From Planctomycetota bacterium (lineage in GTDB: Bacteria; Planctomycetota; Phycisphaerae; UBA1845), in NCBI GenBank assembly GCA_024278775.1, contig JAJRSP010000177.1, positions 1 through 5,898 on the forward strand: a stretch of DNA of 5,898 nt. The letters run 5' to 3'. Positions 1 to 5,869 of the stretch are shown one piece after another (positions within the stretch are counted from its first letter, which is position 1; every line of letters starts with the position of its first letter). The position numbers and the translations under genes were made by a program. Below the pieces are notes generated by a model, which worked only from the letters and a program-made list of their open reading frames with translations, ran no database searches and was not told the DNA's origin.

Positions 1-1
1 C

Positions 2-1372
2 CGCCCCTTAAAAGGTCTCGGGGAGACGGATTGCGATGCGGTCTTCGATCCTTGTGCATCCGGCCTGCAATGTCTCGCCACGGAAAACAACACAATCTGC
101 GTCCCCAAAAAAGGGAACGGACTGTTCTCTGACTCCGTCTGCGCAGCATTCTACAACCCACTGTTGCACCAGGCCGCCATTAACTCCGGCATCACCATGA
201 CCTATGGGACTGCGGCATCGGCATCGGCCGGCGTTACCGGAAGTCTTGAAGTGGGTGTGGGCTACGGAGCCGATGGATGTTACGGCTGTTATTTTACGCG
301 ATGCATCGGCGTTACTTTTGATGCGGCGATTGGTGTCGCGGCTTGCACCGGACAGGATTTCAGCAGGCTCTTCGATTCTTTAGAGGGCGATGCCTGCGTC
401 TTTACGGTTGGAGCGGACTTTCCCTTTGTTGAGGTCGGCGGATCGGTTGCGACCGAGTGGGACGGCACGGGTGTGGATGACTGCTTCAGCACTCCGGAAC
501 CAGTAGCGTCGTCAGCCTGTTTTTCCGTCGGGCTGGGCATCAACCCCATTCAAGCCGCCTTCTCGTTGTGCAACACGGTAACGAACCTGGTCGCCTGCAC
601 TGACAATTCCGTATCCGCAGATGGCGACCTGATTCTCACCCCGAACCAGCTACCGACCTGCATCAATGGACTCAACTTTGTGGCGTGCCCCGGGACGTCA
701 CTAGATCTGATGCCGATCGCCATTGATCCGGACGGTGACCCGCTGACCTACCAGTGGTCCACCGATTGTCCCGGTGCCGCCTTCAATGATAACACGAAAG
801 CCGCACCGACACTGACCTGGGCCTCCGCACCGGATTGCGCCGCTTTGAATTGCTCACTCACTGTGACAGCTCATGGCACTGACGCCGACGGCAATCCCAC
901 GAACATCGAATGTATCGCGGCGGTGACCAATGACTCTCGGGCACCGGAGTTCACGGCGTTTCCAGCCGACCTCACCATGACCACCGGTGAAAACACCGAC
1001 CCAGTCCTTACCGGTACACCCTCTGCGGCAGACTCTTGCGGATCGTCCTCGACGATAACCTTGTCATTCTCCGATAGCACCGCCGGTGCATGCCCACAGG
1101 ATCAGATCCTCACGAGAACTTGGACCGCCACCGATACCTGCGGGAACAGCATCAGCCAGGACCAGATCATCACTGAAGTCGGCTACGAGGGAGATTTCAA
1201 CGGAGACGGCGGCGTGGACATCTTGGACTTTACCATGCTTCATGCCTGCCTATTCGGTCCGGGCAGCAAGGCTCAAAATGACTGTTTGTGCATGGACAAA
1301 AACGGCAACGGCCACGTGGGGCTTCGCGAAGTGGCGGACTTCATGACGCAATACATCGGAATTCAACAATAG
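2..1372 (+). CDS. Secreted Cys-rich multidomain protein with C-terminal dockerin-like tail (5'-partial)
   Basis: The frame is open from base 2, so this is the last 456 residues of a longer protein; the TTG at 164 is only an internal codon and has no ribosome binding site worth calling. Using window residues: 11-33 form a small Cys cluster (C11, C18, C24, C33). About 55-220 is a Gly/Ala/Cys-rich region I do not recognise. Around 241-252 there is a PKD/cadherin-like DPDGDPLTYQW motif, and 311-393 resembles a HYR-type beta-sandwich (APEF...FPADLT...RTWTATDTCGN). The tail at 398-450 has two EF-hand-like loops, D398-x-N-x-D...D409 and D432-x-N-x-N-G...E443, separated by a Cys/GPG insert, which is the planctomycete style of dockerin. 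About 26 of the 456 residues are Cys, suggesting an extracellular, disulfide-stabilised protein. The signal peptide must lie upstream. Enzymatic function is unknown; adhesion or a structural surface role is only an inference. Confidence 0.85.
   Translation, partial: RPLKGLGETDCDAVFDPCASGLQCLATENNTICVPKKGNGLFSDSVCAAFYNPLLHQAAINSGITMTYGTAASASAGVTGSLEVGVGYGADGCYGCYFTRCIGVTFDAAIGVAACTGQDFSRLFDSLEGDACVFTVGADFPFVEVGGSVATEWDGTGVDDCFSTPEPVASSACFSVGLGINPIQAAFSLCNTVTNLVACTDNSVSADGDLILTPNQLPTCINGLNFVACPGTSLDLMPIAIDPDGDPLTYQWSTDCPGAAFNDNTKAAPTLTWASAPDCAALNCSLTVTAHGTDADGNPTNIECIAAVTNDSRAPEFTAFPADLTMTTGENTDPVLTGTPSAADSCGSSSTITLSFSDSTAGACPQDQILTRTWTATDTCGNSISQDQIITEVGYEGDFNGDGGVDILDFTMLHACLFGPGSKAQNDCLCMDKNGNGHVGLREVADFMTQYIGIQQ
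1195..1354 (+). other. Dockerin-like calcium-binding tail of the first protein
   Basis: Two twelve-residue EF-hand-like loops are visible. The first has Asp, Asn and Asp at positions 1, 3 and 5 and Asp at 12. The second has Asp, Asn and Asn at 1, 3 and 5, Gly at 6 and Glu at 12. Between them sit HACLFGPG and a DCLCMD segment, so four Cys/Gly-Pro features bracket the linker. Dockerin modules classically bind cohesins in cellulosomes; in planctomycetes similar tails occur on many secreted proteins with no known partner. Calcium binding is likely from the residues; the partner is unknown. Confidence 0.7.
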
Positions 1373-1488
1373 TCCCTTAACACGTAAGGCAGCCAATCAC
1401 TGCCTCCACCCGGACAAGTCCGTGAAAAAACCGGATCATACTGCTTCCAAGCGACCACCGAGGCCAATAACACCGCCACGGACTTCGG

Positions 1489-1517
1489 TTGAATCCCGAT
1501 GCCGGCCGCCATACGAT
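1489..1517 (+). promoter_or_regulatory. Possible sigma70-type promoter, weak
   Basis: TTGAAT (1489-1494) and TACGAT (1512-1517) are separated by exactly 17 nt; each matches four of six consensus positions. It would give a 5' leader of roughly 250 nt before the protease start, long enough to include the inverted repeats at 1636-1764. Matches of this quality arise by chance, and planctomycete promoter consensus is not well defined, so this is a weak candidate. Confidence 0.2.
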
Positions 1518-1635
1518 AGGGTGCGGCTCACGATCCCGGAATCTGGGGGGCACAGCCAAACCGTATGAACACGCGGCGGCTACATTCGATTGCCCATGAG
1601 CATTCGGATGCCAGGCGTCGTGGTAGTGAATCATG

Positions 1636-1702
1636 GCCTGGTACGGGGTCCAGGCGCGGTGAGGCGGGAGACGTACCGGACTATCATGCCGTGTGTCCGG
1701 AC
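1636..1702 (+). repeat. Overlapping, mutually exclusive inverted repeats in protease leader
   Basis: Three perfect 6-bp inverted repeats overlap: GCCTGG 1636-1641 with CCAGGC 1650-1655; GGTACG 1640-1645 with CGTACC 1672-1677; CCGGAC 1676-1681 with GTCCGG 1695-1700. The middle pair shares bases with both others, so an RNA could hold either the two outer hairpins or the single larger one. CCGGACT also occurs as a direct repeat at 1676-1682 and 1697-1703, 21 nt apart. This could be a structured leader or an operator region; chance is a real alternative at this GC content. Confidence 0.35.
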
Positions 1703-1748
1703 TGCTGTGGCTTGAGCTGACGGCACTGCGAATCGGCGTCTCAGTTTG

Positions 1749-1770
1749 AGCGGCACGAGCCGCTGGGGAG
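1749..1770 (+). promoter_or_regulatory. Stem-loop abutting the Shine-Dalgarno of the protease gene
   Basis: AGCGGC (1749-1754) pairs with GCCGCT (1759-1764) around the four-base loop ACGA. The next base begins GGGGAG (1765-1770), the ribosome binding site, six nt before the ATG at 1777. The RBS supports that start codon. The helix leaves the RBS single-stranded but directly stacked next to it, a geometry that could influence initiation. There is no T-run, so it is not a terminator. Confidence 0.45.
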
Positions 1771-1776
1771 TAGGGG

Positions 1777-3828
1777 ATGGTAAACGGAATCACACGTCGA
1801 CGGATCTGTAATCGGTATCTGGGCATAGCCTGCGCTTTCAGCATGATCGTTTCGATCGTGCCCGGCGCTACCGCACAGAACTTCGATACGAAAAAAGTAT
1901 TACCGGCCACGAACGCCCTCGATAGCTACGCGTCAACGCATATCGTCGTCCAGGCGACGCCCTGTTTTTGTCAGGCCATGACAAACGCAATGCCGGACCA
2001 GGCCCAAAGTGTTGCCGCCGCCGCCCAGCACGTGATGTCACCGGAACTCGACGCCACGTGCCAACGCTGGGGCGTCACCAATATGCGACCGGCGTTTCGG
2101 TTTGGATTTGCCCACCCGGAGTTAGCCGCCAAGCACGGACTCGATCAGTTTTTCGTCGTCGATACCGCACCGGGTACGGACACCGTGGCCATGGCGGCCG
2201 ACTTCGCCATGCAATCCGGCGAGATCGCAGCCGCCTCGGTCGACATGATTGGACGTGTCAGCGCGGTGATCCCCAACGACACCGATTTCGGTATCCAATG
2301 GGGTATGGACAACACCGGTACCGTTCCGAGTGGCCCGCTTACCTGCGTGGCCGATGCCGACGTGGACGCACCGGAGGCGTGGGATATCACGACGGGTAAC
2401 GTGGTCGACCCCGTCATCATCGCAATCATCGACAGCGGCGTGGAGCCGCACGCCGAGTTTGCCGGTCGTATGGTTCCGGGCATCAGCACGGGTGATGCCG
2501 ACCCGACGGACACCGGCGACGATTGCTCCCTCTATCACGGAACCCACGTAGCCGGTATCGCCGCCGCGAGCGGCAACAACGGCACGGGTGTCGCCGGCAT
2601 GTGTTGGAACTGTCAGATTATGCCCGTCGACGTCCTGTTTAACAAAAATGATCCGGCCTGCGCTGCCGATCCGCTCTGCAGTGGCTGCAGCGGTGCCACC
2701 GTAAACCTCGCCAATGGAATCATCTGGGCGGCGGATCACGGGGCCGACGTGATGAACATCAGCCTGCAATTCTACAATCAAACCGCGCTTAACATCATCA
2801 TCCTGCAAAACGCCATTCGCTACGCCCATGATCTGGGGGTCGTGATCGTAGCGGCCACGGGCAACAACGCAGGTAACACGGTGGCCTATCCCGCCGTCTT
2901 CCCTGAGACCATCGCCGTAGGCGGTATCACCTGCCAGGATCAGCACGCCGAAAACAACTTCTCCACGGTCAATTGGACTAGCAATTGGGGGCCGGAAACC
3001 GACGTGGCCGCACCCGGTGACCGCATCTGGTCGACAGGCGTGAATGACGGCTACCGGTTCCTTAACGGCACGTCCATGGCCACGCCACACGTGACGGGTC
3101 TCGCGGCACTGATCCGTTCCATCGAGCCGACCATCCCGAACACGGCCGTCGCGCGACTTCTTGAGGAAACGGCCGTCGACGTGATTGTCGATATGCCAAC
3201 CATTCCCGGCTTTGTAGACACCGGTTGGGATGAAAAAACAGGCTATGGTCGGGTCAATGCCCTCGCGGCACTGCTGGCTGCGCCGGATTATCCGCGTGTG
3301 CTCGCCAGCAATCCGCCGAGCGGAGCGATCGACGCCAGACGTCCCCACGACCCGAACGACACCGGGATTCGGTACGGGTGGGATTCCGTGGAGATGACAT
3401 TCCCCGCCAACGCGGCCGACGTCATGCCACAAGATTTCGAGGTCGTCCAAAACGGAGCAATCGCAGCCGCCCCGCCCGTGGTTGATTCGATCATGGTCCT
3501 GGACGATCAGCATATCCGCGTTTTTCTGGATAAGCCTATCGAGCCCGGCGTCTGGACGAGCATTATTCACACCAGCAGCCAGACCCGTGTGGATCTTGGC
3601 TATATGCCGGCCGATGTGAACGGGGATACCACAGCTACACCGGCTGACATCTTGGATTTGATCGACGCGTTGAACGGTGTGGGTGATCCTCGCGATATTT
3701 GGTCGATTGATGTGGATCGCTCCGGATTGGCCGGCGCTCCGGACATCCTCGACGTGGTGGATCTGCTCAACGGAGCCGGGCTGTTCGACCCCTACCTCAA
3801 CCAACGACTCCCCGTCATCACACCGTAA
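1777..3828 (+). CDS. Secreted subtilisin-family (S8) serine protease with Ig-like and dockerin-like tail
   Basis: An exported subtilase of 683 residues that hydrolyses peptide bonds outside the cytoplasm. The signal peptide has RRR at 7-9, a hydrophobic core at 14-30 and a likely signal-peptidase I cut after ATA (31-33). Residues 34 to about 185 are a prodomain-like region ending in the QWGMDNTG motif (174-181) that often precedes S8 domains. The catalytic domain (about 199-500) has Asp219 in IIDSGV, His254 in HGTHVAG, oxyanion Asn363 in ATGNN and Ser433 in NGTSMATPH, so it should be active. A Cys-rich insert sits at about 289-306. Residues 505-605 resemble an Ig-like domain (NPPSGAIDAR start), and 613-670 form a dockerin-like pair of loops (D613/N615/D617/D624 and D645/D647/S649/D656). 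The start is supported by GGGGAG six nt upstream. It follows the first gene on the same strand after a 404-nt gap, so separate transcription is likely. Substrate and attachment partner are unknown. Confidence 0.95.
   Translation: MVNGITRRRICNRYLGIACAFSMIVSIVPGATAQNFDTKKVLPATNALDSYASTHIVVQATPCFCQAMTNAMPDQAQSVAAAAQHVMSPELDATCQRWGVTNMRPAFRFGFAHPELAAKHGLDQFFVVDTAPGTDTVAMAADFAMQSGEIAAASVDMIGRVSAVIPNDTDFGIQWGMDNTGTVPSGPLTCVADADVDAPEAWDITTGNVVDPVIIAIIDSGVEPHAEFAGRMVPGISTGDADPTDTGDDCSLYHGTHVAGIAAASGNNGTGVAGMCWNCQIMPVDVLFNKNDPACAADPLCSGCSGATVNLANGIIWAADHGADVMNISLQFYNQTALNIIILQNAIRYAHDLGVVIVAATGNNAGNTVAYPAVFPETIAVGGITCQDQHAENNFSTVNWTSNWGPETDVAAPGDRIWSTGVNDGYRFLNGTSMATPHVTGLAALIRSIEPTIPNTAVARLLEETAVDVIVDMPTIPGFVDTGWDEKTGYGRVNALAALLAAPDYPRVLASNPPSGAIDARRPHDPNDTGIRYGWDSVEMTFPANAADVMPQDFEVVQNGAIAAAPPVVDSIMVLDDQHIRVFLDKPIEPGVWTSIIHTSSQTRVDLGYMPADVNGDTTATPADILDLIDALNGVGDPRDIWSIDVDRSGLAGAPDILDVVDLLNGAGLFDPYLNQRLPVITP
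3613..3786 (+). other. Dockerin-like tail of the S8 protease
   Basis: Two near-repeats of D-x-N/D-x-D/S followed by P-A/D-D-I-L-D and a V/I-D-x-L-N-G helix end are visible (residues 613-634 and 645-667). Unlike the tail of the upstream gene this one has no Cys and no Gly-Pro-Gly linker, so the two proteins carry different subtypes. Dockerin-like tails bind calcium and mediate protein docking in the characterised families; in this organism the partner is not visible. Confidence 0.7.
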
Positions 3829-3992
3829 CAAACGGGGTATGGTTTTCTGCTGCGGTCGTGTCGGTGTGGACGGGTGGCGAGTGGTATGGATAAGCGAAGC
3901 GCAGCCATGTCTTCGGTTTCTCGTAGACTCATGCGTTCGTGATGTCCCAACGACACGTGTGTGCTTCCTTGACCATGCGAACTGAACACGCG

Positions 3993-4802
3993 CTAATCAA
4001 TTAGCTTGACCAGACCAGCCACGCGGTGAGCGCGGTCCAGGTATTCCGAAATCAAACCGCGGTCCCACTTCTCATACAACGCCACAACCTGGCGCGGGTG
4101 ATAGTCCTTTCGAAGATATAGCTTGGGATTGCGAACGGACCATTGCGGTACGGGCTTACGATCGCCACGATGCCATTCGGGTAGCACCGCAATCAGCTTG
4201 TCGATACCGGCTCGGATCGCCTTGCAGCCGATGGTGTGCGGACGATCACCCGGCTCGATCACGGGACGAGCGTGCGCGATAATGGGTCCGCTGTCGATGC
4301 CCGGATCAATCAGGTGGATCGTCACACCCACGTACTCCGGCTCCTCGTTGAGCAACGGATAAAAGTTCGTGGCCGTCCCCCGGTAATAGGGCGAAAGCCC
4401 CAGGTGCATGTTCACCATGCGTCCAGCGAACGGCTCCAACCACGGTGCCCGAATCAGGTTGGTCCCGTAGACCAACACGACATCGACGCGGACCGCGAGA
4501 AAAAAAGCCACGGCGTGGGCGGAGTTGAGCTCCCCCGGCTTGAGGCTCACGGTGTGGCACGCCTCACCGTCCAGCACGAAATCGCTCAGCGATCCGAAAG
4601 ACGCCTTCTCCTGACGAACGCGCTCGGCGAAGTGTTCCGCCACGACGGCCGCCTCCTCTTGATTCAGACCGGTGCCGGACACCGTCACCGGCGAATAGCC
4701 GGTCTCTTCATAGCCGATGGCCACGACATCAAAGCACGCCCGCATCACCTGCGCAAAATGCCGATGCCGTGTCTCCGTACTCGTCAGAATACCGATCCGC
4801 AT
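3993..4802 (-). CDS. Formyltransferase-fold enzyme, substrate unknown
   Basis: A cytosolic protein of 269 residues with the catalytic signature of 10-formyltetrahydrofolate-dependent formyltransferases: Asn131 and His133 in NMHLGLSPYYRG and Asp170 in DPGIDSGPII, spaced like the Asn/His/Asp triad of PurN and Fmt. Residues 1-30 (MRIGILTS...FDVVAIG) look like the first strand and helix of the Rossmann-like N-terminal domain. It is shorter than methionyl-tRNA formyltransferase (about 310) and I see no Fmt C-terminal OB domain; the last 55 residues look helical. It therefore more likely modifies an amino sugar or another amine than initiator tRNA, but that is inference. The ATG at 4802 is chosen because AGGA lies just upstream; a GTG at 4838 and an ATG at 4817 lie in frame but have no ribosome binding site. 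It stands alone: convergent with the protease and separated from the barrel gene by a terminator. Confidence 0.85.
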   Translation of the reverse strand: MRIGILTSTETRHRHFAQVMRACFDVVAIGYEETGYSPVTVSGTGLNQEEAAVVAEHFAERVRQEKASFGSLSDFVLDGEACHTVSLKPGELNSAHAVAFFLAVRVDVVLVYGTNLIRAPWLEPFAGRMVNMHLGLSPYYRGTATNFYPLLNEEPEYVGVTIHLIDPGIDSGPIIAHARPVIEPGDRPHTIGCKAIRAGIDKLIAVLPEWHRGDRKPVPQWSVRNPKLYLRKDYHPRQVVALYEKWDRGLISEYLDRAHRVAGLVKLID

Positions 4803-4805
4803 GAT

Positions 4806-4809
4806 TCCT
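4806..4809 (-). promoter_or_regulatory. Ribosome binding site deciding the formyltransferase start
   Basis: On the minus strand AGGA ends three nt before the ATG at 4802. The spacing is short, but no other in-frame start has any purine-rich match, and the protein from this Met begins directly with the fold's first beta strand (MRIGIL). This argues for the 269-residue form over the 281-residue one starting at GTG 4838. Confidence 0.5.
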
Positions 4810-4843
4810 GTCGCCATGAAAAAACCGCATGCCGCCACCGAGA

Positions 4844-4861
4844 CGCAAACGCCACTTTGCG
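4844..4861. repeat. Short inverted repeat upstream of the formyltransferase gene
   Basis: CGCAAA (4844-4849) and TTTGCG (4856-4861) are perfect inverted copies around six nt, lying 42-59 nt upstream of the formyltransferase start. This is where a promoter or operator would be expected, since the terminator at 4893-4924 blocks read-through from upstream. No clear -35/-10 pair is recognisable. It could be an operator, a leader hairpin or chance. Confidence 0.25.
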
Positions 4862-4892
4862 GTCATCGGATGTATGGGTTCGATGCGACACG

Positions 4893-4924
4893 AAAAAAGG
4901 GCCCGGGAAGCATTCCCGAGCCCT
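4893..4924 (-). terminator. Strong intrinsic (rho-independent) terminator of the barrel gene
   Basis: Read on the minus strand, AGGGCTCGGGAA and TTCCCGGGCCCT form a 12-bp stem around a TGC loop, with all positions Watson-Crick except one U-G wobble, and the stem runs straight into six T (4898-4893). It begins 34 nt after the stop codon of the barrel gene. On the plus strand the wobble becomes a C-A mismatch and the T-run is absent, so the signal is directional. Confidence 0.92.
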
Positions 4925-4957
4925 GAAACCTGTTGGTTTTTCGTTGCGCCGTACGAA

Positions 4958-5803
4958 CTAGTAGGTCAGCGCGTGGGCGAAGGTCATAATGGCACCAAAG
5001 TCCGAACCTTCGTTTGAGCGGTCCAGGTTGGCCTGTACCGACATACCCAGACGGTCGGCGTCACTCATGGTCCACTCCCAGCCGGCCGAGGCGACGTTCC
5101 AGTTGTTTTGCCCGTAAGCCGTGCTGCTACGGTGCATGTAGTCGAAGACCCAACGGACCGCACCGTCTTTGCAAAGCGGTCCGTCCATGCCCAGCACAGC
5201 ACCGAACTGGAAGTCACGGTCACCGTCATTGTTAAAACCGTTCATATTGAAGGCGTTGGAGTAGCTAAACCTGTTGGCGTTACGAGCGGTCTCGTTGTTG
5301 CCCCCGTTCGCACTCTTCGCGAAGACATTGAAGTGAGCGCGGACACCGCTGTCGCCGTAATCATGTGTGGCAATAAGACGCAACTCGGCATCGATCTTTT
5401 CCGAGTTGTCGCCGGTTGGGATCCGGAAACTCGCCGCAAGCGCTACGGCCGCACCGTTGCCTTCTTGTTCCATCAAGCGAACCAGAAGACCCAAGTTCGT
5501 ATCGTAGTTGCCGTCGGTATAGATACCACGGTCTCCGCCGTCTCCAAGCCAGATCGGGACACCCAGGGACAACTCCCATCCCTCGGACAAACCCCAATAC
5601 AGGCTCGGCGTCATGAAGAACTGATCTCCATTACCTCCATGGTTCCCTGTTTCCCAGCCAAAGTCAAAACGTAAATCCGTCTGCCCGGGAGCGGTAGGGA
5701 CCGCATCCTGGAAATGCCAAAGCCCGTCAAGCGTGTCGACATCCTGCGCCAAAGCTGGACTTACCAGGGCCAGCGCGACAATCAGTGAAAGTTTCCGTCT
5801 CAT
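4958..5803 (-). CDS. Outer-membrane beta-barrel protein
   Basis: A 281-residue exported protein. The signal peptide has RRK at 2-4, a core LSLIVALALVSPA and a signal-peptidase I site ALA before Gln20. The mature part shows many short alternating segments rich in Gly, Asn, Asp and aromatics (for example LRFDFGWETG, SLYWGLSEGWELSLGVPIWL, NLGLLVRLM, VALAASFRIPTGD) and ends in a strand FGAIMTFAHALTY with a terminal aromatic residue, as outer-membrane barrels do. The style resembles the MetA-pathway/phenol-degradation-type barrel family (PF13557-like) often labelled transporter, though I cannot confirm membership. Asn/Gly-rich loops such as KSANGGNNE and NMNGFNNDGD probably face outward. There are few Cys, unlike its plus-strand neighbours. 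The gene has its own terminator and seems monocistronic at its 3' end. GGAG (5816-5819) lies 12 nt before the ATG, a rather long spacing. Transport substrate, if any, is unknown. Confidence 0.85.
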   Translation of the reverse strand: MRRKLSLIVALALVSPALAQDVDTLDGLWHFQDAVPTAPGQTDLRFDFGWETGNHGGNGDQFFMTPSLYWGLSEGWELSLGVPIWLGDGGDRGIYTDGNYDTNLGLLVRLMEQEGNGAAVALAASFRIPTGDNSEKIDAELRLIATHDYGDSGVRAHFNVFAKSANGGNNETARNANRFSYSNAFNMNGFNNDGDRDFQFGAVLGMDGPLCKDGAVRWVFDYMHRSSTAYGQNNWNVASAGWEWTMSDADRLGMSVQANLDRSNEGSDFGAIMTFAHALTY

Positions 5804-5851
5804 AATTTCTTATCACTCCAAAACAATTGGCGACACGAATAACAAGTGACC

Positions 5852-5869
5852 GCGAGCCACGCCGCTCGC
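5852..5869. repeat. GC-rich inverted repeat upstream of the barrel gene
   Basis: GCGAGC (5852-5857) and GCTCGC (5864-5869) pair around six nt, 49-66 nt upstream of the ATG. On the minus strand a run of five T precedes rather than follows the stem, and on the plus strand the stem is followed by A, so it is not an intrinsic terminator in either direction. It could be a leader hairpin that stabilises the mRNA or an operator. No convincing promoter hexamers are visible in 5804-5898. Confidence 0.3.

Larger units (their letters stand above)
1373..1776 (+). other. 404-nt intergenic region with several inverted repeats
   Basis: I see no convincing gene here on either strand. It holds a 6-bp inverted repeat just after the upstream stop (AGGCAG 1387-1392 / CTGCCT 1400-1405, 7-nt loop) that lacks a T-run and so is not a good intrinsic terminator. 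Next is a weak CGGA/TCCG hairpin at 1411-1422 followed by six A, again the wrong polarity for a plus-strand terminator. A possible promoter lies at 1489-1517, and a cluster of GC-rich inverted repeats runs from 1636 to 1764. The two flanking genes point the same way, so the gap probably carries the promoter and leader of the protease gene. Confidence 0.6.

Noticed and set aside
164..166. TTG as the start of the first gene
   Set aside because: The frame is open back to base 2, and the upstream residues form a Cys module consistent with the rest of the protein. No ribosome binding site precedes the TTG.
1411..1430. Hairpin followed by six A as a terminator
   Set aside because: The stem is only four to five pairs, and the homopolymer is A on the plus strand; on the minus strand the T-run precedes the stem, so the polarity is wrong both ways.
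1484..1511. tRNA-like T-arm and CCA end (TCGG, TTGAATC, CCGA, then GCCA)
   Set aside because: The conserved C of the T-loop is G, the T-stem has only four pairs, and no matching acceptor 5' strand or anticodon arm lies at the right distance upstream.
1819..1835. Lipobox around Cys19 of the protease signal peptide
   Set aside because: The residue three before Cys is Gly and the Cys lies in the middle of the hydrophobic core; the later ATA site fits signal peptidase I better.
1377..1910. A 177-codon minus-strand frame filling the gap before the protease
   Set aside because: It overlaps the signal peptide coding region of the protease, its product is Pro/His/Arg/Ser-rich with no domain, and the gap has no sign of a gene on that strand. 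Treated as a chance frame.
2122..3831. A 569-codon open frame on the minus strand opposite the protease gene
   Set aside because: It lies wholly over the S8 gene except its first bases, its product is rich in His/Arg/Asp/Gly/Val with no recognisable domain, and the plus strand encodes a complete protease with all catalytic motifs. Long antisense frames are expected opposite GC-biased codons.
4236..4961. A 241-codon plus-strand frame opposite the formyltransferase
   Set aside because: Its product is Arg/His-rich low-complexity sequence, while the minus strand carries a conserved Asn/His/Asp formyltransferase signature; it also runs through the terminator.
5108..5674. A 188-codon plus-strand frame opposite the barrel gene
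   Set aside because: No domain or signal is visible, and the minus strand has a full signal peptide and barrel-like pattern over the same span.
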